From contig DTTO01000065.1 of the NCBI GenBank assembly GCA_012964665.1, positions 1-64,000 on the forward strand: 64,000 nucleotides of DNA, given 5' to 3'. Made by a program: the position numbers and the translations under genes. Origin of the DNA: Fidelibacterota bacterium. GTDB taxonomy: Bacteria; Fidelibacterota; Marinisomatia; Marinisomatales; TCS55. Under the pieces are notes generated by a model. That model was not told where the DNA came from. It saw only the letters and a list, made by a program, of their open reading frames with translations, and did not search any database. Shown here in pieces: positions 9,172 to 18,692 of the stretch. Position 1 is the stretch's first letter. Every line of letters starts with the position of its first letter.

Positions 9172-11613
9172 CTACTTCAGTGTCACTTTAAAAAATAAGG
9201 TAATCGTCATGGGTAACAGCATTACATCTGAGACTAATACGGGGACAACATCCATGTCATATTCACGGTAATTGACATTTTTCCGATTATAAAGATTAAA
9301 AGCTGATATACCCACATCCCATTTAAAATCAGGTGTGTGCATTTGCCGAAAGATACTGAGATCCATGCGATGGTAATCTGGAAGTCGAAAGCCGTTCTTA
9401 TCGCTGACATGGATATAGTTGAATTCATCTCCATTCAAAAGCGGTAAATAATATCTGCTTTGGGGCGTCGTATAAGGTGTACCAGTAGCATACACAAATG
9501 TAGAAGCGAAATTCCAGGGACCCCATTTATAGATTCCAACAATTTTAGCTTCATGGGTTTTATCGTGGCTGGCAGGATATGGTTCCGGTGCCAAGGCGCC
9601 AAAATCATATTCTACACTGCTATAAGTGTAACTGATCCACCCATTAAAAGCACCGGATTTTTTCTGAGCTAAGAATTCCAAACCTTCCGAATATCCGTCA
9701 CCAAAGAAAAAGTAGTTTCCATAATCAGCCAATTCCTGGAACCTCCGTGTATACTCCACAAGTCCATCTAAGTATTTCCGATATCCTTCAATTTCAAACA
9801 AGTATTTCCGGGTTTCATATTTCATCCCCAGAATCTGGTGCTCCGCCGAACCAGGAGGTATATTGTCATCAGAAACCAGCCAGAAATTGGAATTACCTTG
9901 AAGTACATCCTCCAAAACTATATTATTAATGAATTGAAAATAATTTCCCCAGGCCCCACTAATGGTAAACTGATCTGTGACATGCCATGTTAAAAACAAA
10001 CGCGGTGAAATAAAAATTGAATCAGATGCCATATCCAGGATAAATAAACTATCTAATCCCATTTGGGAGCTTGCTCGCAGACCGGCGCCAAGCGTTAATT
10101 TCGAAGTTACATTCCAGCGATCCTCCAGGTAAAGGCTCGCGAGAAAAGTATTAGATTCTAAATCCAGGATAGGAATTGTATCAGAAACGGCAATATCATA
10201 ATGGGTACCCAGGTTGGTAAACTCCAGACCAAATTCAAGAATGTGTTTGGCGCTGGCATGATAGACATTGTCTAAGCGATAAGATTGGTCCATGGCGCCA
10301 TTCCCTTCAGCAATCTTGAATGTTCTTCCACCACCTCCCAGGGCATATAAATGTCGGTCATAGTTACTTTTAAATTGAGATGAACTCATAAGCGCCTGAG
10401 TTGAGAATCGGTTGGTCCAGCGGTGATTCCACCGCATGGATACACCCAAATTACCCCAGTCTGTATTATTGTCATCCATACGGGTGATGGTTTGTTGCTG
10501 GTTTCCGCCACCAAATCCGCCGCCGCCGCCAGGGCGATTACGGGCACCTTCTGTTTGGCGCGACTCATTCAAGAAATCTTTACCGCCATACATACTGATA
10601 CTGATCACATCTTTATTCCCGGGAGTAAAGGTGACCTTATTGTGTAGGTCATAAAAATAAAAGGTTGGAAAAACCTGCTGTTGAAAGGCATCCTCCTGAT
10701 TCGGATTATTCGTGTTAATTTGGCGCCGATTATTAGTAGGCACTTCATCATCACCCGTTACAAATTCATACATTTTATCAAAAAATGGGCTGGACATGAA
10801 ATCAGAATAGGACCTACGGAATGAAAACAGCCAGCTGCCACCTAAAATGATCGGAGTTTCATATAATATCTGGGTGGACATTAGGTTTGCTCCAAGGCCG
10901 AATTGCCGCCGTGTCAAATCTCCATTTTTCCCCGTCATATCAATTACACTGGAAAGCCTGCCACCATATTTTGAAGGAAATCCTCCCTTGTAAACCTGTA
11001 CATCTTTTATGGCATCAGCATTAAATGCGCTGAACATGCCGAAAAAATGATCCACATGGTAAATATTCATACCATCTAATAGAATCATGTTCTGGTTCGA
11101 TGCACCACCACGGACATTAATTCCCGATGATCCATCACCCGTGCTGCTAATACCGGGCAATAATTGCAAGGAACGAAAAATGTCTACTTCACCCATGTTT
11201 GGGAGCAAAGCCAATTGACGTGGAGATATGGTTACTTTACTTACTTCATCGGCGCTTTTCATAATTTGGTATTCGTCTGCAATAACATCCACGGCCTGGA
11301 AATCCAATGCTTCCATTTTGAGACGGATATCCAATTGTTTTTGTGGCTCCGAATTATCATACCCAATCGTTACGCTGCGATAGCCAATATAGGATATCAT
11401 TAAAGAGCATGGCACAGCAGGTATGTCAACCAGTACAAATTGTCCATCTGAATTGGTCGTGATACCCCGATTCATTTTGAGGACAACAATATTGGCATAG
11501 GGCAAAGGCTCCAGGTTATCCATATCCAATACAACACCGGAAATATCCTGGGTGCGATCTTGAGTAAAGACAATGGATAGGAGTAGTAACCCTAATAAAA
11601 TCTTTTTCATCAA
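9172..11613 (-). CDS. TonB-dependent receptor with N-terminal carboxypeptidase-like regulatory domain
   Basis: ISGVVLDMDNLEPLPYANIVVLKMNRGITTNSDGQFVL (CarboxypepD_reg-like), plug domain NVRGGASNQNMILLDGMNIYHVDH, C-terminal beta-barrel. Confidence 0.92.
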   Translation of the reverse strand: MMKKILLGLLLLSIVFTQDRTQDISGVVLDMDNLEPLPYANIVVLKMNRGITTNSDGQFVLVDIPAVPCSLMISYIGYRSVTIGYDNSEPQKQLDIRLKMEALDFQAVDVIADEYQIMKSADEVSKVTISPRQLALLPNMGEVDIFRSLQLLPGISSTGDGSSGINVRGGASNQNMILLDGMNIYHVDHFFGMFSAFNADAIKDVQVYKGGFPSKYGGRLSSVIDMTGKNGDLTRRQFGLGANLMSTQILYETPIILGGSWLFSFRRSYSDFMSSPFFDKMYEFVTGDDEVPTNNRRQINTNNPNQEDAFQQQVFPTFYFYDLHNKVTFTPGNKDVISISMYGGKDFLNESRQTEGARNRPGGGGGFGGGNQQQTITRMDDNNTDWGNLGVSMRWNHRWTNRFSTQALMSSSQFKSNYDRHLYALGGGGRTFKIAEGNGAMDQSYRLDNVYHASAKHILEFGLEFTNLGTHYDIAVSDTIPILDLESNTFLASLYLEDRWNVTSKLTLGAGLRASSQMGLDSLFILDMASDSIFISPRLFLTWHVTDQFTISGAWGNYFQFINNIVLEDVLQGNSNFWLVSDDNIPPGSAEHQILGMKYETRKYLFEIEGYRKYLDGLVEYTRRFQELADYGNYFFFGDGYSEGLEFLAQKKSGAFNGWISYTYSSVEYDFGALAPEPYPASHDKTHEAKIVGIYKWGPWNFASTFVYATGTPYTTPQSRYYLPLLNGDEFNYIHVSDKNGFRLPDYHRMDLSIFRQMHTPDFKWDVGISAFNLYNRKNVNYREYDMDVVPVLVSDVMLLPMTITLFFKVTLK

Positions 11614-12011
11614 TTGATTCCCTTGCGCTGCCCCTGTCTACGCCTTTGCTCTCCCATACCTCTTTCTTCCATACGTCGGCGTCTTTCTTTCTGCTGAGCT
11701 TTTAATTCTTTATCGTATTTTTTATACTGTTGCTTATTAAGAATTTTCTTGATCTTTTTATCCCGCTGTTTCTGAATATCCTGCATGGCATACCTCATTC
11801 CCATGCGATCACCGCTGGGATTATCCATCATGCTCATCATTTCAGACCTAAAATTTTCTTGAATTTCAACCATTTGCTTAGCCTGTTCATCAGTTAGGTC
11901 CAGTTTCTTTACCCAGTCGATAGGTTCCGCTCCCTGTCGCATCATTCTTTGAGCAGGCGTTGCAGATACACAAAATAAAAGCAAAATCAATGATAAAATG
12001 CGCAATTTCAT
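11610..12011 (-). CDS. Spy/CpxP-like periplasmic protein
   Basis: Signal peptide from the internal start MKLRILSLILLLFCVS; LTDEQAKQMVEIQENFRSEM...LNKQQYKKYDKELKAQQKERRRR resembles Spy/LTXXQ-type proteins. Confidence 0.6.
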   Translation of the reverse strand: MKLRILSLILLLFCVSATPAQRMMRQGAEPIDWVKKLDLTDEQAKQMVEIQENFRSEMMSMMDNPSGDRMGMRYAMQDIQKQRDKKIKKILNKQQYKKYDKELKAQQKERRRRMEERGMGEQRRRQGQRKGIN

Positions 12012-12126
12012 ACAGATACCTCCCCAATTGGCCAAACGATTTATCAATTTAGACGGCATGGTTTAAGAAAAAGTTAAAAAAGTGCCGCAATATAATTCAT
12101 CCGGTATATTGTCGTTTCGACTATTA

Positions 12127-12609
12127 TTATTTTATAGCTTTAAAATCCAGAGCCAGAGAATTTACACAGTACCGCAGTCCGGTTGGTCTTGGGCCATCTT
12201 CAAACACATGCCCCAGATGAGAATCACACTTGGCGCAGGTAATTTCTGTTCGGATCATGCCAAAACTTAAATCTTTTTTTGTATTAACCTTGGTTTCATC
12301 TATCGCATCAAAAAAGGCCGGCCAGCCTGAACCAGAATCATATTTTGTATTTGAACTGAAAAGTTCATTCTCACATCCGGCACAGACATAGGTTCCTTTA
12401 TCTTTATGTTTGTAGTATTTCCCGGTAAATGCCATTTCCGTTCCTTTTTCCCTGAGAATCTGGTACTGTTCAGGCGTGAGACAGGTTTGCCATTCGTTCT
12501 CGGATTTAACCACTTTATCCATTACAAATCCTTTCGGTACATCATTCGTCTGGCCAGTAATAAAAAAGACGGCCATCAATAATGCTGTTATGAATCCAAT
12601 TTTTTTCAT
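12127..12609 (-). CDS. msrB: Peptide-methionine (R)-S-oxide reductase, exported
   Basis: [63 protein letters not shown]-terminal signal peptide. Confidence 0.95.
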   Translation of the reverse strand: MKKIGFITALLMAVFFITGQTNDVPKGFVMDKVVKSENEWQTCLTPEQYQILREKGTEMAFTGKYYKHKDKGTYVCAGCENELFSSNTKYDSGSGWPAFFDAIDETKVNTKKDLSFGMIRTEITCAKCDSHLGHVFEDGPRPTGLRYCVNSLALDFKAIK

Positions 12610-12688
12610 GAGGTAAATCTCTTTTTTCCCAAGATAAACGAATTTACACTATTTCGGGTTTCATTCCATTAAATCTGTTTGCAGTATA

Positions 12689-13138
12689 TCATAGTTTCAA
12701 TGGTTTGATCGGCGACATAACAAGGGATAGATCTTTTTGCCAATCAATGTTGGGATCATCAATATAAAGTTCCACTTCATTCCCATCCGGATCTTCCAGG
12801 TAAATGCTCTTGCTCACAGTATGATCGCTCATACCGGAAATTTTGATTCCTGCACTAGTCAATTCATCTCTGACGGCCTGAAGTTCATTTAACGAATCTC
12901 CAACTTTTATTCCGATATGATACAAACCAAGACGATGACCTTTCTGCGGCGCTGGCGCATTACCTACTTCGATCAATAAGATTTCATGATGTGTTCTACC
13001 GGATGTCAGTGCGACAGCCTTAAAGGGTTGCGACATCTCACCTGCCTGTTCAAAACCCAACAAATCCCCATAAAAAGCAACGGAACGAACAATATCTTTA
13101 ACATAAAAAACAACGTGTCCTAAATAATGCGACTTCAT
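12689..13138 (-). CDS. VOC (glyoxalase/bleomycin resistance/dioxygenase) family protein
   Basis: LGHVVFYVKDIVRSVAFYGDLLGFE ... SKSIYLEDPDGNEVELYID. Confidence 0.88.
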   Translation of the reverse strand: MKSHYLGHVVFYVKDIVRSVAFYGDLLGFEQAGEMSQPFKAVALTSGRTHHEILLIEVGNAPAPQKGHRLGLYHIGIKVGDSLNELQAVRDELTSAGIKISGMSDHTVSKSIYLEDPDGNEVELYIDDPNIDWQKDLSLVMSPIKPLKL

Positions 13139-13965
13139 TTATCTAATATGCCATTCTGATAATCTTCAAATGCCTTTAAAACTTCACCTTTTGAATTCAT
13201 TACAAAAGGACCCCCACGGGCTACCGGTTCATTCAAAGGCTCGCCGGCCACAACAATAAACTTTGCCCCTTCTTTACCGGCTGTTAAATCTAATTCGCCT
13301 TCCTGATCCAATACAATAAGGTGCCCTCGATTGACCTCCCTGTCCAACTGAACGCTGCCTTCATAAATGTAAATAAATGCGTTCCAACCGTTATCGATCG
13401 GCATTGTAAAATGTATACTGAGATCTAAAACAACATCATAATAAAGCATCCCAGTATGGGGTTTCCCAGGCCCAGTAATTCCCAAAAACTTACCAGAGAT
13501 AATCCTTGCGCTGCCACCTTCAAAATCCACTGTAGGGATTCTTTCAGCAGATATATCATTGTAAGCGGGTTCAATCATTTTCTTTTCTTTAGGGAGATTA
13601 AGCCAAAGCTGAAAACCGTGCACCAACCCTTTTGTCTGCTCCGGCATTTCACTGTGAATTACACCGCGGCCAGCGGTCATCCACTGCACCGAACCATCCG
13701 TGAGATAACCTTCATTGCCCGCTGAATCTTTATGATGAAATTTTCCATTCAGCATATAGGTAATGGTTTCGAAACCTCGGTGAGGATGTGGCGGAAAACC
13801 AGCAATATAATCTTTGGGGTTATCACTGCCAAACTCATCCAGCAGTAAAAAAGGATCCAGCATATTCAACTCCATGCTCCCAATGACGCGGGTGAGATTA
13901 ACGCCTGCACCATCCATTGTCTGAACACCTTGTATAACTTTTTGGATGGACCGCATTGTGTCCAC
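13135..13965 (-). CDS. Pirin family protein
   Basis: DPFLLLDEFGSDNPKDYIAGFPPHPHRGFETITYMLNGKFHHKDSAGN pirin cupin signature. Confidence 0.93.
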   Translation of the reverse strand: MDTMRSIQKVIQGVQTMDGAGVNLTRVIGSMELNMLDPFLLLDEFGSDNPKDYIAGFPPHPHRGFETITYMLNGKFHHKDSAGNEGYLTDGSVQWMTAGRGVIHSEMPEQTKGLVHGFQLWLNLPKEKKMIEPAYNDISAERIPTVDFEGGSARIISGKFLGITGPGKPHTGMLYYDVVLDLSIHFTMPIDNGWNAFIYIYEGSVQLDREVNRGHLIVLDQEGELDLTAGKEGAKFIVVAGEPLNEPVARGGPFVMNSKGEVLKAFEDYQNGILDK

Positions 13966-13971
13966 TTCAAA

Positions 13972-15387
13972 TCAAATATATTTTAGCAAAAGCCGTATAA
14001 GGCGCTTCACGCGACCAGTATAGGGCGGATACAATAATTTCATGGGACTAAGACGAGACTGTTTCAGCACAGATCGTTGATTGGAAAAGGCCTTAAATCC
14101 TGCCTCTCCATGGGTACGGCCAAAACCACTATTATTAATACCACCAAAGGGCAGATTCAGCTGCATATAGTGTAAAATAGTATCATTAATTGACGTACCG
14201 CCTGCAGAAGTATTATTCAGTATATAATCGATATTTTTTCTTTTTTTGCTAAAAATATAAAGGCCCAATGGTTTAGGGTGGTCATTGATAAAGTCTGCTG
14301 CCTCCGTAATTTTATTAAAACTAATCACCGGAAGGATCGGGCCAAATATTTCTTCCGACATCACGGGAGACTCGGCTGTAACATCTGTTAAAACAGTTGG
14401 TGCAATAAAATTGGACTCAGCATCAGTTTCACCACCCATATAGACTTTATCTCCGGCGGCGGTGGTTTTTTCTAGTAATGTACTTAACCGTTCATAATGA
14501 CGTTCATTTACAATCCGAGAATAGTCCCCAGATGATTGTAGTGATCCATTATTACCACCAAATTGTTTAACAGAAACCGTTTTAACATGCTCGAGCAACT
14601 TTTCTTTCACCGATTCCTGAACAAGGACATAATCCGGAGCCAGACAAACCTGTCCGCAATTCAAAAACTTACCCCAGGATATTTTTTGGGCAGCATCCTT
14701 CAAGTTCGCTGTTTCATCTACGATTGTTGGCGATTTTCCTCCCAATTCCAAAGTAACGGTGGAGAGATGTTTCGCTGCCTTTTCCATCACGATGCTGCCA
14801 ATTTTAGGGCTGCCGGTAAAAAAGATATGGTGGAAAGGTTTGTCTAGTAATGCTTCGGCTACAGTGGCATCGCCTTCAAAAAGAGCTACCTCATTATTTT
14901 CAAAAAGGTCACTTACCATCTGAGCCATAAGCGCCGCTGAATGGGGAGTTAATTCAGATGGCTTAATCACTGCACAGTTACCCGCAGCTATAGCACAGAC
15001 CAAAGGGCTAATGGTTAAACTAAATGGAAAATTCCAAGGTGTAATAATTAGCACTACTCCCTTTGGTTCATATTGAGACCAGGCCTCGGCGGTAGCCAAA
15101 GCTAATGTCGGTGCCACCTTTTTTGATCTCATCCAGCTTTTAAGACCCCGACGGATATGTCGAATTTCATTAACCGCGGACCAGATTTCCGTTAAGTCCA
15201 CTTCCGAAGCTGGCTTGCTGTAATCTGAATCCATGGCTTTCTGGATCTCTATTTGGTGATCCATAAGCCAAATTTCAATGGACTTTAGTTTTGCATTTCG
15301 CTCCCGAAAAGTGGTATTGCGAATTGTTTGGCGATGTGCCAGTTGTCCCTGGAAAACGTTTTCGATTCTGGATTGGATTTCGTTCAT
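13972..15387 (-). CDS. Aldehyde dehydrogenase (ALDH3 / fatty aldehyde dehydrogenase-like)
   Basis: ITPWNFPFSLTISPLVCAIAAGN, VTLELGGKSPTIVDETA, GKFLNCGQVCLAPDYVL; hydrophobic/basic C-terminal tail. Confidence 0.92.
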   Translation of the reverse strand: MNEIQSRIENVFQGQLAHRQTIRNTTFRERNAKLKSIEIWLMDHQIEIQKAMDSDYSKPASEVDLTEIWSAVNEIRHIRRGLKSWMRSKKVAPTLALATAEAWSQYEPKGVVLIITPWNFPFSLTISPLVCAIAAGNCAVIKPSELTPHSAALMAQMVSDLFENNEVALFEGDATVAEALLDKPFHHIFFTGSPKIGSIVMEKAAKHLSTVTLELGGKSPTIVDETANLKDAAQKISWGKFLNCGQVCLAPDYVLVQESVKEKLLEHVKTVSVKQFGGNNGSLQSSGDYSRIVNERHYERLSTLLEKTTAAGDKVYMGGETDAESNFIAPTVLTDVTAESPVMSEEIFGPILPVISFNKITEAADFINDHPKPLGLYIFSKKRKNIDYILNNTSAGGTSINDTILHYMQLNLPFGGINNSGFGRTHGEAGFKAFSNQRSVLKQSRLSPMKLLYPPYTGRVKRLIRLLLKYI

Positions 15388-15401
15388 AGTTGTCGTTTAA
15401 C

Positions 15402-16217
15402 TTACCGACGCAGGTGAAAAATTCCTAATATGGCTAGCATGATCCCAAATGTCACCACGATTGCAGCACCGGTGGGAACATCCAAACTAATGGAAACAAA
15501 CATACCGGCTAAACTGCCTAAAATTCCAAATGACCAACCAAATATAAGTCGCCCGCGGATAGAGTCCTGAAAAATCAGTGCCGCAACGGTAGGAATAATT
15601 AAGTAAGAAAAAACGAGTAAAACTCCGGCAATTTTTACTGAAACTGTGACTACAAAACCAAACGTTACATAAAAAAGGAAATCCCAGAATCGGACTGAGC
15701 GATCCAAGCTTTTTGTATTTAAATGAGATCGAGATACTTCAAAAAATCGATCCCTGTATTTCCAATGGAACAATCCAATGGCACTATAGAGTAGGGCCAT
15801 ATACCCAATTTTTTCTGGCGTGATAAATAGTATAGATCCCACAAGGAAATGATTTAGGTGTTCAGACCCTTCTGCCGACTTACTAAATAGTAAGATCATC
15901 GCTGCCGCACATACAACGTAAGTAATCCCAATGATAGCTTCCTGGGGAACTTTTTGATTGCTGGAACGGACATAAGAAAAAAATGCAGAACCAATAAATG
16001 TAAATACTAGCGCCATCATATAACTGCCAGTGCTATCATGGTCTAATCCCATCAGGATCCCTACAGTAGACCCTAGGGCAGCCACCTGGGCCAAAGCAAG
16101 GTCAATAAATATCACGCCCCGTGTTACCACATGCAATCCAAGATAAACATGAATTCCAGTTATTACGAATGCTGCAATAAGGGGCCAAAATACGAGATCA
16201 ATCATAGGAAACTCCAT
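15402..16217 (-). CDS. Metal (Zn/Mn) ABC transporter permease
   Basis: ABC-3-type permease features: GIHVYLGLHVVTRGVIFIDLALAQVAALGSTVG and multiple TMs. Confidence 0.9.
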   Translation of the reverse strand: MEFPMIDLVFWPLIAAFVITGIHVYLGLHVVTRGVIFIDLALAQVAALGSTVGILMGLDHDSTGSYMMALVFTFIGSAFFSYVRSSNQKVPQEAIIGITYVVCAAAMILLFSKSAEGSEHLNHFLVGSILFITPEKIGYMALLYSAIGLFHWKYRDRFFEVSRSHLNTKSLDRSVRFWDFLFYVTFGFVVTVSVKIAGVLLVFSYLIIPTVAALIFQDSIRGRLIFGWSFGILGSLAGMFVSISLDVPTGAAIVVTFGIMLAILGIFHLRR

Positions 16218-17085
16218 ACGCTTTTGCCAAAATAGTTAGGTTAGTTTCAAATAGGTTTATATAAGAGTCAGCACTTTCAATTGCACCGACAGATTGAGCC
16301 AGCTTAACCGTTTTTACCTTTGTTTTTGACGCGATAAATTTTGGTGCCCGATCACTAAAGTAAGATTCAGATGCAATGACTTCGATCCCATCACTCTTTA
16401 TTTTTTGGATGACTTGATTCAGTTTGGAAGGTGATGGAGTAATCATCGGCTTTGGTTCAAGGAAATCAACGGTTTTTAATCCAAACCGTTTTGAGAAATA
16501 AGGCCAGGAGTTATGATAAAAAATAATATCTTTATCTTTAAGATTTGAAAAGCGCTTTGTCCAAATTGAAATGGCTGAATCTAAATCTTTTTCAAACTGA
16601 GTAAGATTCGCCTGATATTGGTCAGCGTTTTTGGAATCATGGTTGATCAGTTTTTCAGCTACCATTCTTGCAATTAATTTCCCATTCTCCGGATCTAACC
16701 AGTAATGTGGATTACCAAACCGATGGATATCCCCCATGCTGGCATCAATCTGACCGGTTGGGACCTCCATTTTATTGATCCCTACCGAACAGTCCACTAT
16801 CAAAACCTTTCGATTCCGCGAACCATCAATGATTTGTTGAGCCCAAAGGTCTAATTCCATTCCAACCATAAAATAAATATCTGCCTTTCTCACCTTAAGC
16901 ATATATGAAGGCAATATTTCTACATAATGCGGGTCCTGGTTGCCTCTGGCAATACTGGTTACTGTGACGTGATCACCACCAATTATTTTCGCTATATCTG
17001 CAATATCTGTCGTAGAGGTCACTATCCGAACTTTCCCAAAAAGAAAAGATATCATTGACATTATAATGATTAATGTTCGCATCAA
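16198..17085 (-). CDS. Metal ABC transporter substrate-binding protein (ZnuA-like)
   Basis: VTSTTDIADIAKIIGGDHVTVTSIARGNQDPHYVEILPSYMLKVRKADIYFMVGMELD; periplasmic metal-binding His residues. Confidence 0.92.
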   Translation of the reverse strand: MMRTLIIIMSMISFLFGKVRIVTSTTDIADIAKIIGGDHVTVTSIARGNQDPHYVEILPSYMLKVRKADIYFMVGMELDLWAQQIIDGSRNRKVLIVDCSVGINKMEVPTGQIDASMGDIHRFGNPHYWLDPENGKLIARMVAEKLINHDSKNADQYQANLTQFEKDLDSAISIWTKRFSNLKDKDIIFYHNSWPYFSKRFGLKTVDFLEPKPMITPSPSKLNQVIQKIKSDGIEVIASESYFSDRAPKFIASKTKVKTVKLAQSVGAIESADSYINLFETNLTILAKAYGVSYD

Positions 17086-18183
17086 TTAATACCGGTGTGG
17101 TTTATGGGGACCCAATGACCAGATAATCTGAATGGTTGTTTTCAGATATTTTTTATGATTCTTTTCATCATTCTCGCGTTCTAATTGTCCAATCTTTAAT
17201 CGCAATACCGCTGATTCTTCTACGGGGCTGAAGCCAAAAAATATCGATGGGTTCATACCTTCATCATCCGCCAGGCCTAATGACCAATAATCGATCAAGA
17301 CACCAAAATTATATGCCTTATTGAACTGGAAATTAACCATGGCATAAGCTACTGTAAGTTTTTCATCCGGATGGACTGCCTTTTCCATGTATTCATCTTC
17401 CAAACTGTGCTGTAAAACTTCTGCCTGAAGTGTCAAGGACCGGTATTTGTTTGGGCGCCATTTATATTTGAAATCAGCACCCAATATTTGTTCAGCTTTC
17501 CCTGAGTATCCACTTAAGCCTAATTCGAGGTGGTTCACATTATTGAGTTCAAAAAAATGGGACCAACGAATTGAAAATGCATTTGTCTGCTTCTCTCTTC
17601 CATGGTCTTTTTCATCATCATGATTATGATCATCTTTATCTTTATGGTCATTTTCATGGTCATGATCATCTTCATCTTTCTCATAATCGCTATAATCATG
17701 ACTGCTAATTCCTGAATCAAAATAGCCCAAAGAAAAATTGCTGTACCAAGGCAGAGGTAGGAATACGTTAGTTTCAACACCTGTAGCGGACCAGAATTCT
17801 TCACCCAATATTTTGGCCATACCGGCAGGTACTTCGATAAAAGGGAATAAGTGGGCATGGGATTGGTTAATCTTTCCAAGGTCCGGTCTGAATTTCCCTG
17901 CCCTTAGTCCGAGACCGAAAGGGAGCCCTCTTTCAATTGTCATTACGGCTTCTTCTAACTCTATTGGAGAATCATCATTATGTTTGTGTAAATAGATATC
18001 AGCCCGGGCAAAGGGGTTTACATATCCTTGGACTGCAATTTCAATTCCCGAGGTTAATAAACTTGGATCCTTGTGGAGATGATCCATAACCAGATCACCT
18101 ATTACACTGAATTGAGGATTTACAGTGGTCTGACTAAAAGTAAATGTTGTGAATAATATCCCCCCGACTAATTTTTTCAACAT
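17086..18183 (-). CDS. Predicted outer-membrane beta-barrel protein with His/Asp-rich metal-binding loop
   Basis: Signal peptide, barrel-like alternating strands, insert DYEKDEDDHDHENDHKDKDDHNHDDEKDHGREKQ; abuts the ZnuA-like gene. Confidence 0.65.
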   Translation of the reverse strand: MLKKLVGGILFTTFTFSQTTVNPQFSVIGDLVMDHLHKDPSLLTSGIEIAVQGYVNPFARADIYLHKHNDDSPIELEEAVMTIERGLPFGLGLRAGKFRPDLGKINQSHAHLFPFIEVPAGMAKILGEEFWSATGVETNVFLPLPWYSNFSLGYFDSGISSHDYSDYEKDEDDHDHENDHKDKDDHNHDDEKDHGREKQTNAFSIRWSHFFELNNVNHLELGLSGYSGKAEQILGADFKYKWRPNKYRSLTLQAEVLQHSLEDEYMEKAVHPDEKLTVAYAMVNFQFNKAYNFGVLIDYWSLGLADDEGMNPSIFFGFSPVEESAVLRLKIGQLERENDEKNHKKYLKTTIQIIWSLGPHKPHRY

Positions 18184-18261
18184 AATATACTTCCTCTATT
18201 GTGTATGTTGATTTTTCGGAAATCCCCTTTAAAAAAGGGGAAGTGTCATTTAGTGGTATAA

Positions 18262-18594
18262 CTAAGCGACGGGAGGACCACGATCCCAATGGACATAATT
18301 ATGGGATGCAGTTGGTAGGAAATACTGGGCAGTCCATTGAATGGATTCAAATTCAATGGAAGCCTGAACAGTGACATTAATAATTCCATCATTGTCTATA
18401 AGGCGCTTGGCCATAAACCATTCACAGGCCTGACCAGCTGAATGGTGGGACTCTTCTTCACAGTCAATGGTACAAACACTTGCTTTGGCCGGAAGAATAT
18501 CGTGTCCATGACCTAAATGGGTGGTGGAGATTTGGGTAAATACCCCGATCCACCCCACTAGAATCAATGTAATGAATTGATTAATATATCTCAT
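18262..18594 (-). CDS. Hypothetical small exported protein (110 aa)
   Basis: Complete ORF with N-terminal hydrophobic segment, upstream of the metal-uptake genes on the same strand. Confidence 0.5.
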   Translation of the reverse strand: MRYINQFITLILVGWIGVFTQISTTHLGHGHDILPAKASVCTIDCEEESHHSAGQACEWFMAKRLIDNDGIINVTVQASIEFESIQWTAQYFLPTASHNYVHWDRGPPVA

Positions 18595-18692
18595 AAACGG
18601 CGGAAAATATGATGAAATCTATAAAAAGAAAACACCAGATATTATTAAGACAATTAGAGAATTTATGAAATTGATGTTAAATAGCCTAAATT

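Noticed and set aside
10423-10654. Pair of overlapping + strand ORFs with Pro/Ala-rich translations
   Set aside because: Shadows of the Gly-rich GGGGGFGGGNQQQ stretch in the TonB-dependent receptor.
17600-17700. Short direct-repeat-like tract (tcatggtcatgatcatcttcatc) resembling a repeat array
   Set aside because: It is codon-level repetition encoding the His/Asp-rich loop, not CRISPR or intergenic repeats; no spacers of regular length.
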